DNA of 38,161 nucleotides from Variovorax sp. CAN15 (GTDB lineage Bacteria; Pseudomonadota; Gammaproteobacteria; Burkholderiales; Burkholderiaceae_C): assembly GCF_030462475.1 (NCBI RefSeq), contig NZ_JASMRZ010000020.1, positions 36,483-74,643 of the forward strand. The letters are read 5' to 3'. The translations under genes were made by a program, and so were the position numbers. Below are positions 8,297-16,786 of this stretch, one piece after another. Below the pieces are notes generated by a model. That model saw only the letters and a list, made by a program, of their open reading frames with translations, was not told the origin of the DNA and ran no database searches. Each line of letters opens with the position of its first letter. Position 1 is the stretch's first letter.

Positions 8297-9733
8297 ATGC
8301 AGAACTTCGACAACCTCATCGGCGGCGAATGGCGTGCAGGCGCCGGCTACAGCCCCAACGTCAATCCGAGCAACCTGTCCGACGTGATCGGCCAATACAC
8401 GCAGGGCGATGCATCGCACGTCGACGCGGCCGTGGCGGCCGCCACCGCCGCCTTCCCGGCCTGGGCGACCGGCAGCGTGCAGGCGCGCTCCGATGCGCTC
8501 GACAAGATCGGCAACGAGATCCTCGCGCGCAAGGAAGAGCTGGGCACGCTGCTGGCACGCGAAGAGGGCAAGACCAAGGCCGAGGGCATCGGTGAGGCCG
8601 CGCGCGCGGGCTACATCTTCAAGTTCTTCGCGGGCGAGTGCCTGCGCCTGTCGGGCGAGCTGCTGCCCTCGGTGCGCCCGGGCATCGGGGTGGAGATCAC
8701 GCGTGAGCCGGTCGGCGTGGTCGGCCTCATCACGCCGTGGAACTTCCCGATCGCCATTCCGGCCTGGAAGATCGCGCCCGCGCTGGCATTCGGCAACTGC
8801 GTGGTGCTCAAGCCCGCCGACCTGGTGCCGGGCAGCGCCTGGGCCCTGAGCGAGATCATCAGCCGCTCGGGCATTCCGGCCGGCGTGTTCAACCTGGTGA
8901 TGGGGCGCGGCAGCGTGATCGGCAATGCGCTGGTCAACCACCCCGGCATCCATGCGATCAGCTTCACCGGCTCGGTGGGCGTGGGCCGCAACATCGCGGT
9001 GCAGTGCGTCACCAACCACAAGAAGGTGCAGCTCGAGATGGGCGGCAAGAACCCGCAGGTGGTGCTGGACGACGCCGACCTCGCGCAGGCCGTGGAACTC
9101 AGCGTGCAGAGCGCCTTCTACTCGACCGGCCAGCGCTGCACCGCGTCGAGCCGGCTCATCGTGACCGAAGGCATCTATCCGAAGTTCATCGCCGCCATGA
9201 AGGAGCGCATGGCGAAGATCAAGGTGGGCAACGCGCTCGCGCAGGGCACCGACATGGGCCCGGTCTCGTCGAAGTCGCAGCTCGACCAGGACATGGAGTA
9301 CGTCGCCATCGGCAAGAGCGAAGGCGCCACGCTGGCGGCCGGCGGCGAGCTGCTGAAGCTGGAGACCGACGGCTACTACATGTCGCCGGCGCTCTTCAGC
9401 GAATCGGCCGCGGCCATGCGCATCAACAAGGAAGAGATCTTCGGCCCGGTGGCGAGCGTGATCCGCGTGAAGAACTACGAGGAAGCGCTGGCCACGGCCA
9501 ACGACACCGAGTTCGGCCTTTCGGCCGGCATCGCCACCACATCGCTGAAGTACGCCACGCACTTCAAGCGCCACAGCCAGGCCGGCATGGTGATGGTCAA
9601 CCTGCCGACGGCGGGCGTGGACTACCACGTGCCCTTCGGCGGCCGCAAGGGTTCGAGCTACGGTCCGCGCGAGCAGGGACGCTATGCGCAGGAGTTCTTC
9701 ACCACGGTGAAGACGGCGTACACGCTGGCCTGA
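8297..9733 (+). CDS. 2-oxoglutarate semialdehyde dehydrogenase (aldehyde dehydrogenase family)
   Basis: A 478-residue NAD(P)-dependent aldehyde dehydrogenase that, in this operon, should oxidise 2-oxoglutarate semialdehyde to 2-oxoglutarate. Seen: LITPWNFPIAIPAWKIAPAL (oxyanion Asn149), the FTGSVGVG cofactor loop, general base E247 in QLEMGGKNP, and nucleophile C281 in STGQRCTASS. The PFGGRKGSSYGPREQG end is typical of semialdehyde dehydrogenases. ATG 8297 follows AAAAAGGA at a good spacing; the frame is open further upstream but that part overlaps repeat-like sequence and is not protein-like. It completes the uronate/aldarate pathway to the TCA cycle. The specific substrate is assigned by context. 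Confidence 0.93.
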   Translation: MQNFDNLIGGEWRAGAGYSPNVNPSNLSDVIGQYTQGDASHVDAAVAAATAAFPAWATGSVQARSDALDKIGNEILARKEELGTLLAREEGKTKAEGIGEAARAGYIFKFFAGECLRLSGELLPSVRPGIGVEITREPVGVVGLITPWNFPIAIPAWKIAPALAFGNCVVLKPADLVPGSAWALSEIISRSGIPAGVFNLVMGRGSVIGNALVNHPGIHAISFTGSVGVGRNIAVQCVTNHKKVQLEMGGKNPQVVLDDADLAQAVELSVQSAFYSTGQRCTASSRLIVTEGIYPKFIAAMKERMAKIKVGNALAQGTDMGPVSSKSQLDQDMEYVAIGKSEGATLAAGGELLKLETDGYYMSPALFSESAAAMRINKEEIFGPVASVIRVKNYEEALATANDTEFGLSAGIATTSLKYATHFKRHSQAGMVMVNLPTAGVDYHVPFGGRKGSSYGPREQGRYAQEFFTTVKTAYTLA

Positions 9734-9761
9734 CCGGTCTCCCCGATCTTCCAGCCCGTCT

Positions 9762-11318
9762 TCAGGCGGGCGGGAGCGAAGACGGCGGCGCACGCCGGCG
9801 TCTTCGCATCAGGTATTCGACCAGCTCGAACACCCCCTCGCTCAGCAACGCCAGCGCCGCCGCAGGCAGCGCGCCTGCCACCAGCAGCTCCCGGTCGTTG
9901 AGCGCCAGCCCCGTCACGATGCGCTCGCCAAAGCCACCCGCGCCGATGAAGGCCGCGATGGTGGCGGTGCCGATGGCGATCGCCGTGGCGGTGCGCACGC
10001 CCGCCAGCAGCGTGGGCAGCGCGAGCGGCAGCAGCACCAGCCGGAGGCTCTGCGGCGGTGTCATGCCCAGCGCGGTGCCGGCCAGCCGCAGGCCGTTGGG
10101 CACCTCGGCCAGGCCCGTCACGGTGTTGCGCATGATCGGCAGCAGCGAGTAGAGGGTGAGCGCGATCAGCGCCGGCAGCGCGCCGATGGCGCCCAGCATC
10201 GAGATCAGCACGGCCAGCAGCGCCAGCGAGGGCACGGTCTGCAGCAGGCTGGCGAATCCCAGCACCACCGCGCGCAGCCGCATGTGCGGAAACACCAGGA
10301 TCGCGACAGGCACGCCGATGAGGATCGCGATGCCCACCGACAGCGCCACCAGCAGCAGGTGCTGCCGTGCGAGCTTCCACAGGTCGGGTCCGAACAACTT
10401 GGCCATGAAGCCGCGGCGCGCTTCCCGCGGCTGCGCATTAGCGCCGCCCTTGCCGGTGCTGGCGATGAAGTCGCGCGCGATCGCGTCGAAGGGCACGCCT
10501 TGCAGCTCGGCGCGCGCGTTCATCGCGATCATCGCGTGCTCGTCGATCTTGCCTTCCAGCGTCTGCAGCGCGGCCCAGGCCTTGGGCAGGCGCCTGGGCA
10601 GGTCGAGCTTGTAGAGCACCACGGCGTCGTAGCGCGGAAAGTACTTTTTGTCGTCCTCCAGCACGCGCAGGCCGAGGTGGTCGATCTTGGCGTCGGTGGT
10701 GTAGATGTCGATCACGTCGATCTGCTTCGCGGCCACCGCGTCGTAGGCCAGCCCGTGGTCGAGGCCGGTGGGCGTCTGCGTGAAGCCGTAGCGCCCGGCC
10801 AGACCCTTCCAGCCGTCTGCGCGTCCGATGAATTCGTTCGACAGGCCGAACTTCAGCTCGGGGTGCTTCGCCAGGTCGCTCAGCGTGCGCAGGCCCAGCC
10901 GGTCGGCATCGGCCGCGCGCACCGCGAGCGCATAGCCGTCGTTGAAGCCCAGCGGAATTGCCACGCCCAGGCCCATCGGCGCGAGCGCGGCGTTCATCGC
11001 TTCGCGCGTCTCGGCCGGCGCGCCCTTGAGGATTTCGAGCGCGATGGTGCCGGTGTATTCGGCGTAGAGGTCGATCGCTCCCGAGCGCAGCGCCTCGTAG
11101 ACGATGGCCGTGTTGCCCAGCCCCTGCCGCACGACGGGCGGCGTGGCCATGTGCGGCGCGGCCGTCTGCGCCAGCAGCTCGGCGAGGATGTACGACTCGG
11201 TGAAGCGCTTGGAGCCGACGCGCAGCGTCTCGTCCGCCGCCCGCGCGATGCCGCAGACGGCAAGCCAGGCGAGGGCGAAGAGCAGGGCGGCGCGCAGGAG
11301 GCTGCGGGGCAGGTGCAT
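9762..11318 (-). CDS. Fused osmoprotectant-type ABC receptor-permease
   Basis: A 518-residue fusion of the glycine betaine/choline/carnitine ABC family. Residues 1-28 are a signal peptide (CGIARA-ADE). Residues 30-300 are an OpuAC-like receptor, with the start LRVGSKRFTESYILAELLAQ, the GLGNTAIVYEAL and LYAEYTGT segments and the IDVIDIYTTDAKI motif. From about residue 318 a BPD-type permease follows, with five or six hydrophobic helices and the ATPase-docking EAA-like loop GTALGMTPPQSLRLVLLPLA. The receptor precedes the permease, whereas several Gram-positive fusions have the opposite order. No ATPase gene is adjacent, so the energising subunit must be encoded elsewhere. Ends 28 bases from the convergent dehydrogenase gene. 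Confidence 0.9.
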   Translation of the reverse strand: MHLPRSLLRAALLFALAWLAVCGIARAADETLRVGSKRFTESYILAELLAQTAAPHMATPPVVRQGLGNTAIVYEALRSGAIDLYAEYTGTIALEILKGAPAETREAMNAALAPMGLGVAIPLGFNDGYALAVRAADADRLGLRTLSDLAKHPELKFGLSNEFIGRADGWKGLAGRYGFTQTPTGLDHGLAYDAVAAKQIDVIDIYTTDAKIDHLGLRVLEDDKKYFPRYDAVVLYKLDLPRRLPKAWAALQTLEGKIDEHAMIAMNARAELQGVPFDAIARDFIASTGKGGANAQPREARRGFMAKLFGPDLWKLARQHLLLVALSVGIAILIGVPVAILVFPHMRLRAVVLGFASLLQTVPSLALLAVLISMLGAIGALPALIALTLYSLLPIMRNTVTGLAEVPNGLRLAGTALGMTPPQSLRLVLLPLALPTLLAGVRTATAIAIGTATIAAFIGAGGFGERIVTGLALNDRELLVAGALPAAALALLSEGVFELVEYLMRRRRRAPPSSLPPA

Positions 11319-11429
11319 CCGGGCCAGTGTATAGACAAGCTCCCGCTGCGCGTACCCGTCGATCTCCTACAAGCCGTGGCGCGCGGAGCCGATGGGGCCG
11401 GTCGCCCAACGGGCTCACAGTGGGCGGCA

Positions 11430-12515
11430 ATGAAGAAAAAGACCCGGAAAAAGACCCAACCCGACAGAGGCGACAACCTCCCCGGCCCCGACGTCCACGG
11501 CCTGCGCGAACTGCCCGGCCTGCAGGTCGACGGCTACAGCCTCCAGCTGCGCGACAAGGACGGCTTCGTCGGCGACCAGGCCAGCCAGACGGCATTCCGC
11601 GAGCTGCTCGAACGCTGGCGCAAGCGCCGCCGCAGGAAGGGCAAGGACCCGCTGGGCCTCTCGCATTCGCGCGACCTCGCCAAGAAGGAGCTCGACCGCG
11701 CGCTGCAGGAGAAGAAGGCGTCCGAAGCCACCGACCTGATGCACGTGGCCATCGAGGAATTTGCGCTGGAGCTTGCTCAGGTGATCCAGCGATTCATGCG
11801 CCAGCCTTCATGGAAGCAGGTGCAGCGCATCGTGATCGGTGGCGGCTTTCCGGAGAGCGACGTGGGCGAGCGCGCCATCCTGCAGACCGGCGCCATCCTC
11901 GAGGAGATGGGCCTGCACGTGCAGATCGCCCGTCTCTCGCATGACGTGGACGATGGCGGCCTGATCGGCTGGGTGCACCTCGTGCCGCCCGCCATGCTGA
12001 AGGGGCACGACGCGATCCTCGCGGTGGACATAGGCGGCACCAACGTGCGCTGCGGCATCGTGAAGACGCGCCACCGCAAGGCGCCCGACTTCTCGCTCGC
12101 GAAGGTGGTGCGCCGCGAGAAATGGCGCCACGCGGACGAAGGCCCCAACCGCGCAGGCATGGTCGATCACATCGCCGGCATGCTGGAAGACATGGTGCGC
12201 TACAGCGAGCGCAAGAAGATCCGGCTCGCGCCCTTCGTCGGCATCGGCTGCCCGGGCCTCATACGGCCCGACGGCTCCATCGCGCGCGGCGCGCAGAACC
12301 TGCCGGGCGACTGGGAAGGGCACGCCTTCCACCTGCCCAGCCAGCTGTGGCGCCGCATGCCGATGATGGGCTCGGGCCCGACGCTGGTGCTGATGCACAA
12401 CGACGCGGTGGTGCAGGGCCTGAGCGAACTGCCCTTCATGCGCGAGGTGCGGCACTGGGGCGTGCTCACCATCGGCACGGGGCTGGGCAACGCGAGCTTC
12501 ACCAACAGGGACTGA
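11430..12515 (+). CDS. ROK-family kinase-like protein with permuted halves
   Basis: A 361-residue protein related to ROK sugar kinases, but in unusual order. The ATP-phosphate loop AVDIGGTNVRCGI is at residues 198-210 instead of the N-terminus, followed by GIGCPG (271-276), HNDAVVQG with the likely catalytic D325, and IGTGLGN at 348-354, where the protein ends. Residues 45-190 resemble what normally follows that loop in ROK proteins: DQASQTAFRELLERW, a helical stretch, FALELAQVI, RIVIGGGFPES (133-143), and HDVDDGGLIGWVHL. The zinc motif CxCGxxGC and the GExGH block are absent. A basic N-terminal tail (MKKKTRKK) is present. Substrate unknown; a sugar kinase is possible but unproven. The ribosome site is weak. 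Confidence 0.8.
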   Translation: MKKKTRKKTQPDRGDNLPGPDVHGLRELPGLQVDGYSLQLRDKDGFVGDQASQTAFRELLERWRKRRRRKGKDPLGLSHSRDLAKKELDRALQEKKASEATDLMHVAIEEFALELAQVIQRFMRQPSWKQVQRIVIGGGFPESDVGERAILQTGAILEEMGLHVQIARLSHDVDDGGLIGWVHLVPPAMLKGHDAILAVDIGGTNVRCGIVKTRHRKAPDFSLAKVVRREKWRHADEGPNRAGMVDHIAGMLEDMVRYSERKKIRLAPFVGIGCPGLIRPDGSIARGAQNLPGDWEGHAFHLPSQLWRRMPMMGSGPTLVLMHNDAVVQGLSELPFMREVRHWGVLTIGTGLGNASFTNRD

Positions 12516-12521
12516 GCCAGG

Positions 12522-14288
12522 TCAGAGGTCCTCGGCGCGCAGGCCTTCGATGCGCATGCTGGCGGAACTGCTGGCCACGTTGCCCGCCGCATCCATGGCG
12601 CGCACTTCGACGTTCGCCGAGCCGGGCCGCTTCGGCGTCCACGCGCACACGTAAGGCGCCGCGCGCAGCGTGCAGGCGGTCTTGCCGTCGATGATGAACT
12701 TCAGCTCGACCACGCCGACGTTGTCGGACGCGCCGGCGGAGAGCCTTGCGGCCACGCCAGCGGGCACGTTCGGGGGCACGGCCAGCGAAACGGCCGGCGG
12801 CACGGTGTCTGAAGGCGCGTTGACGATCACGTTGGCCGAAGCCACCGCCGAGTTGCCAGCCGCATCGAGCGCGATCACGCGAATGGTCTGCACGCCGGGC
12901 GCGCTCGGCGTCCAGCTGCAGGTATAGGGCGGGGCGGTGAAGGTGCAGATCGGAATGCTGTCGCGGCCCATCACCTTCACGCCGACGATGGCCACGTTGT
13001 CGACCACCGCGGGCGCGATGACGGTGAGCTGCCCCATGGTGGCCATCGAAGGCGCCGCCACCGATACCGAGGGCGGCGTCGCGTCGGGGCTGCCGAGCGC
13101 GAGGTCGATGGTGAACATCGGCTGTCCGTGCACCGCTTTCTGCTCGAACGCATCGAAGATGGTGAACCAGGTCGCGCCGGGCGCACGGTTGGCCGCGCGC
13201 GCCTTCACCAGCAGCGTGGTCTTGCCGACGGCGAAGCAGCTGAAGCCGCAGTCCCAGTCGAACTGGTAGCGGCCCGAGGCGTCGGCCACGCCGGTCGACA
13301 GCATCACCAGCGGTTTGCCGAGGCCGGGGTTGCGCCACACCGACACCTGCGCGCCGGGCAGGACGGCGCCGGTGTCGCGATCGGTGATTCGCACCTGCGT
13401 GGCGGTGGTGCCCGCCATGAACTTCGAGCTGCCGAGCTTGGGCCAGTCGGTCCAGTCGGTATTGATGTTGGCCCGGGTGCCTTCAGTGAAGCGGATCATC
13501 TCCAGCGTTGCCACGCGGTTGGCGGCCGGGTCGCGGCGCTGCTCGAAGACCGTGCCCAGCAGCGGGTCGAGCCGCCAGTGCTGGCGGCTCCACCAGTAGC
13601 GGTCGCTGTCGCTGGCCAATGCGAGGTCGGCAATGGGCGCGACGCCGGTGGTGTCGGCCACGGCGACGCTGTTGTAGTACTCGCCCGAGCCCGCGCCGAA
13701 CACATGCTCCAGCTCGTGCAGCAGGGTCTTGAGCTGGCGGGCGAGGTAGTCCTTCTCGGTGGACTCGGGCGCGCCGGGCGTGGGCGCGCGCGTCAGGCGC
13801 AGCGGGTCGTGGATGGCGATCCAGTTCAGGTTCCAGGTCACGCCCTTCTGCGGAAAGGTCCAGCTCGTGGAAAGCCCGCCGTGGCTGTAGCCGCGGGTGG
13901 ACTTCGACACGCACACCACCACCTCGCCATTGACCAGCCCGTTGTAGCTGCACTGCGGCGCGTTGGCGGGCGCGGTCAGCTGAAGGTCGGCGGCCGGGTC
14001 GAAGGAGAAGCTGCGCACCGTCTCGCGCGTGAACACGGTGTTGACGTCGGCCACGTACTGCGCGAGACGGCGGGCCGCTTCGGCGGGACCGATGTCGGTG
14101 GCCAGCTCGGGGTCGACGATGAATTTCAGGCGGTGGGTGCTTGGCGCGGCCCGGCCGATCTCGTCCATGGCGGCGAAGGCGGTCGACGGGATTCCGGACA
14201 GTGCGAAAAGCGTTGTCGTCAGCATCAGCGCCGATTTCGCCAGACTTGCCAGATTCGCCAGGGTACGCAGCGAGAAGAAAGCTCGCAT
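12522..14288 (-). CDS. Secreted HExxH metallopeptidase-like protein with Ig-like repeats
   Basis: A 588-residue exported protein. A signal peptide with a long n-region cleaves near AFA-AMDE (about residue 40). Residues 45-280 form a domain of no family I recognise, with a cysteine pair (C113, C126) and a zinc-protease motif HELEHVFGAGSGE: H191, H195 and perhaps E203 as third ligand. Residues about 290-395 look like a carboxypeptidase-regulatory-like beta-sandwich (TDRDTGAVLPGAQVSVW). Two Ig-like repeats follow (about 402-490 and 495-582), each with a close cysteine pair (CTFTAPPYTCSWTP; CTLRAAPYVCAWTP) and a DAAGN turn. Extracellular or periplasmic proteolysis is inferred from the motif only. 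It converges on the ROK gene with 6 bases between stops. Confidence 0.75.
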   Translation of the reverse strand: MRAFFSLRTLANLASLAKSALMLTTTLFALSGIPSTAFAAMDEIGRAAPSTHRLKFIVDPELATDIGPAEAARRLAQYVADVNTVFTRETVRSFSFDPAADLQLTAPANAPQCSYNGLVNGEVVVCVSKSTRGYSHGGLSTSWTFPQKGVTWNLNWIAIHDPLRLTRAPTPGAPESTEKDYLARQLKTLLHELEHVFGAGSGEYYNSVAVADTTGVAPIADLALASDSDRYWWSRQHWRLDPLLGTVFEQRRDPAANRVATLEMIRFTEGTRANINTDWTDWPKLGSSKFMAGTTATQVRITDRDTGAVLPGAQVSVWRNPGLGKPLVMLSTGVADASGRYQFDWDCGFSCFAVGKTTLLVKARAANRAPGATWFTIFDAFEQKAVHGQPMFTIDLALGSPDATPPSVSVAAPSMATMGQLTVIAPAVVDNVAIVGVKVMGRDSIPICTFTAPPYTCSWTPSAPGVQTIRVIALDAAGNSAVASANVIVNAPSDTVPPAVSLAVPPNVPAGVAARLSAGASDNVGVVELKFIIDGKTACTLRAAPYVCAWTPKRPGSANVEVRAMDAAGNVASSSASMRIEGLRAEDL

Positions 14289-14669
14289 CGGTTTTCCCCA
14301 GGAGTGGGGCGGAAGACTCCAACGAACGGCGCCCTGGCCGGCCCCGCGAGAGGCCGTGCCCGGGCGGGCTACCCCGCCAGGCAGGGGGTGCCGGGAGATC
14401 CGTCAGCGTCCGTCCGGGGTGAGCCGGCGGGGCTGGAAGGTTTGTCAATCCCCGAAACCGGTGGGTATTTTAGTGTGCTTGTTCAATTGGTTTCATATTT
14501 GTTGCATTTGTACATCCTGGATTACAGACCCACTCCTGCATTTGGGCGCCTGGGGTGAATCGGCATTCGGACGGGGCCAATCCGCAGGCAAGGGCGAATG
14601 CCGGGCGCATTGCGGTGCTGCGCTTCGCTCGCGCAGCCGAGCTGCTTGGCGCTCACCGCGCCTTGCGTC
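14289..14669 (-). promoter_or_regulatory. Long structured leader and intergenic region
   Basis: A 381-base gene-free region. Next to the HExxH gene it is very GC-rich and rich in stems, including a perfect GGCGGG-CTAC-CCCGCC hairpin (14363-14378). About 14470-14520 turns AT-rich, a likely promoter zone for the leftward gene, giving a leader near 180 bases. I could not match the leader to a riboswitch family; the GEMM (c-di-GMP) core words are missing. Toward 14600 a second inverted repeat lies downstream of cls. Confidence 0.4.
14561..14603. repeat. Inverted repeat downstream of cls
   Basis: Perfect 9-base arms CGGCATTCG (14561-14569) and CGAATGCCG (14595-14603) with a 25-base loop, about 70 bases after the cls stop codon. 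It has no U-tract. It may act as a transcription barrier or be part of a repetitive element. Confidence 0.45.
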
Positions 14670-16046
14670 CTAGAGCTGGAAGGCAACAGTCAGCAGCAGC
14701 CCCTCGGCCACGTCGCGCAGCAGGCCTGGTCGCCGCGCGCGGTAGGGCTCGCCGGCCGAGGCGGTGGTCTCGATCCACTCGGCGAGCCATTCGATGTCTT
14801 CGTGGCCGTAGAACACCACGGCCGCCTCGTGGTTCAGCAGCAGGCTGCGCAGGTCGAGGTTGATCGATCCGCACATGGCGAGTTCATCGTCGACCACCAC
14901 CGCCTTGGCGTGTGCCATGAAGGGCAGCATGCGAAAGCTCACGCCCGCGCGCGCCAGGTCGCGCATGGCGCGTGCGCGCACGAAGTCGGCCAGCCGGTGG
15001 TTCGAGCGGGCAGGCATCGCGATGGTCACCTGCACGCCCCGGCGCGCGGCCAGTCGCAGGGCATCGCGCAGGCCGTCGCCGGGCACGAAGTAGGGCGTGA
15101 TGGCGAGGATGCGGTGCTCGGCGCGGAAGCAGGCGTCGATCAGCAGCGCATGCGCCGTGTCCTCCGTCTGGTCGGGGCCGCTCGGCAGGAACTGGGCCAT
15201 GGCCGTGCCCGGGCCTTCCGCATCGGGCGCGGTGATGGCGCGGGCCTTGCGGCTTCGCACCGAGGCCCAGTCGTGGTCGAACTGGCGTGCCGCCGCGGCC
15301 GCCACGCTGCCGCGCAGGTCGAAGGAAAGATCGCGCCAGGCCTGTGGGTGCTTGTCGTTGCCGGTGAAGTATTCGCCGGCGAGGTTGCGTCCGCCCGACC
15401 ACAGCCAGCGGTCGTCGGCGATGGTGAACTTGCGGTGGTTGCGCAGGTTGCGCGGGCCGATGCGGCGCAGGCTGAAGAAGGGGCGGAACACCGCCACCTC
15501 GCCGCTCGCCGCGCGCAGCCGGTCGAAGTGATGGCGCGGCAGCGACAGCGCGCCGAAGCCGTCGAGCAGCACCCGCACCTTGATGCCCTCGCGCGCCCGC
15601 TGGGCGAGCCGCTCCAGCACCGCGTGGCCCAGCGGGTCGTCGCCGATGATGAAGGTGCACACGTCGATGCGCTCGCGCGCGCCGTCGATCACCTCCCACA
15701 GCGCCTCGCGCGCGGCCTCGCCGTCGGCGTGCATGCGGATCGCGCAGCGCCCCGGCGGCGCGAGGCCGAAGCTCTCGATCAGGTCGGCGGCCCAGTGGCC
15801 CGGCGGCACCGAGCGCGGCGGCCGGGGCGAACCCGCCGGGCGCAGCTTGCGCTGGCCGAACAGCAGGTACATCGGCAGGATGAAATAGGGCATCAGCACC
15901 AGCCCCATGACCCAGGCGATGGCGGTGGTGGGGGCGCGCTGCTCGCGGCGCGCTCGCGTGGTCAGCACGTAGACCAGCAGTGCGAAAGTGACGACGAGAA
16001 AGTGCTGCGAGGGAGAAGGCAGCCAGTCGAACTCTTTGGACGGCAT
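14670..16046 (-). CDS. cls: Cardiolipin synthase / phospholipase D-family protein
   Basis: A 458-residue member of the phospholipase D superfamily. Two N-terminal membrane segments (about residues 15-30 and 42-63) match the PLDc_N region of cardiolipin synthases. Both HKD motifs are intact: H204, K206, D211 in NHRKFTIADD and H379, K381, D386 in AHAKAVVVDD, each followed by the Gly-Ser-like pocket (SGGRNLAGEY; CGSINLDLRS). It should act at the inner membrane, condensing phosphatidylglycerol with a second phospholipid to make cardiolipin. No operon partner is apparent; the next gene upstream ends 46 bases away in the same direction, so cotranscription is possible. Assignment among ClsA, ClsB and ClsC types is not attempted. 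Confidence 0.9.
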   Translation of the reverse strand: MPSKEFDWLPSPSQHFLVVTFALLVYVLTTRARREQRAPTTAIAWVMGLVLMPYFILPMYLLFGQRKLRPAGSPRPPRSVPPGHWAADLIESFGLAPPGRCAIRMHADGEAAREALWEVIDGARERIDVCTFIIGDDPLGHAVLERLAQRAREGIKVRVLLDGFGALSLPRHHFDRLRAASGEVAVFRPFFSLRRIGPRNLRNHRKFTIADDRWLWSGGRNLAGEYFTGNDKHPQAWRDLSFDLRGSVAAAAARQFDHDWASVRSRKARAITAPDAEGPGTAMAQFLPSGPDQTEDTAHALLIDACFRAEHRILAITPYFVPGDGLRDALRLAARRGVQVTIAMPARSNHRLADFVRARAMRDLARAGVSFRMLPFMAHAKAVVVDDELAMCGSINLDLRSLLLNHEAAVVFYGHEDIEWLAEWIETTASAGEPYRARRPGLLRDVAEGLLLTVAFQL

Positions 16047-16092
16047 GAACCGATGATGCCTGAGCGCCCGGCGCGTCGCCTTCAGTGGCCCT

Positions 16093-16758
16093 TCAGCGTT
16101 GCAGGAAGGAGGGCACGCCGCGTCCCTGCGAGGCGAGGAAACGCATCATCGGATGGACCGACGCGCGCACCGCGGGCCGGTCGCCCACGCGCGTGCGCCA
16201 AGCGAGCAGGCGCGGCGTGGCGTCGGTCATGCCCGCGCCCTTGCGGTCCGCGAAGATGCAGGCCATGTAAAAGGCGATGTCGGCGAAGGAATAAGGGCCG
16301 GCCAGGTACTCGCGCGTGGCGAGCAGGCTTTCCATCTCTTCGTAGAAGCGCGCGCAGCCGGCGCAGGCCGCGATCGCGGGAGCGCTCTGCATGGCTTCCT
16401 GCAGGCCGAAGAGCTTGATGACGTTCGGGAAGAAGACCTCGTCGGACTTCTGCTCCAGCTGCCGCGCGCGGGCCCGCTCGGCAATGCCTTCGGGCCACAG
16501 CGCGGGGCTGGGATAGCGGTCTTCCAGGTACTCGAAGATCTGCGTCGAGTCGAAGAGCGAGACCTCGTCGTCGACCAGCACCGGCACCTGCTGCTTGACC
16601 GGGTTGACCCGAAGCACCTCGGGGTGCTTGGGCTCGTAGAAGTCGCCTTCGATGAAGGGCACCATGACCAGTTCGAAGGGCACGCCTTTCTCGCGTGCCG
16701 CGATCTCGACCTTGGCGCCGAACATGCTGAGGGGGCCTGAGTAGATGTGAGTCGTCAT
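16093..16758 (-). CDS. Glutathione S-transferase-like protein
   Basis: About 221 residues. The N-terminal thioredoxin-like domain runs THIYSGPLSMFGAKVEIAAREK, then the cis-Pro region KQQVPVLVDDEVSLFDSTQIFEYLE with the Asp-Ser (usually Glu-Ser) glutathione-binding pair. The all-helical domain follows, with the N-capping motif YSFADIAFYMA. ATG 16758 is chosen; the frame continues to a TTG at 16773 with no better ribosome site. It lies 28 bases after the MetE-like gene, so both probably share one transcript driven from the divergent Rieske promoter. Glutathione conjugation, or removal of a reactive product such as formaldehyde or a quinone made by the oxygenase, is a guess from context. Confidence 0.88.
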   Translation of the reverse strand: MTTHIYSGPLSMFGAKVEIAAREKGVPFELVMVPFIEGDFYEPKHPEVLRVNPVKQQVPVLVDDEVSLFDSTQIFEYLEDRYPSPALWPEGIAERARARQLEQKSDEVFFPNVIKLFGLQEAMQSAPAIAACAGCARFYEEMESLLATREYLAGPYSFADIAFYMACIFADRKGAGMTDATPRLLAWRTRVGDRPAVRASVHPMMRFLASQGRGVPSFLQR

Positions 16759-16786
16759 AGGCCCTGACTTCAACAGAAAGCGGGCG

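Noticed and set aside
9754..9771. An intrinsic terminator between the convergent dehydrogenase and ABC genes
   Set aside because: Only a 5-base stem (GCCCG/CGGGC) with no U-run on either strand, partly inside the ABC coding region.
11430..12515. The ROK-like gene as a frameshifted or truncated kinase
   Set aside because: The missing C-terminal half is not found in another frame downstream, where the convergent HExxH gene begins at once. Instead its counterpart is visible in the N-terminal half of the same frame.
14289..14470. A c-di-GMP (GEMM) riboswitch before the secreted HExxH gene
   Set aside because: The conserved core words such as GCAAAGCC are absent on the relevant strand.
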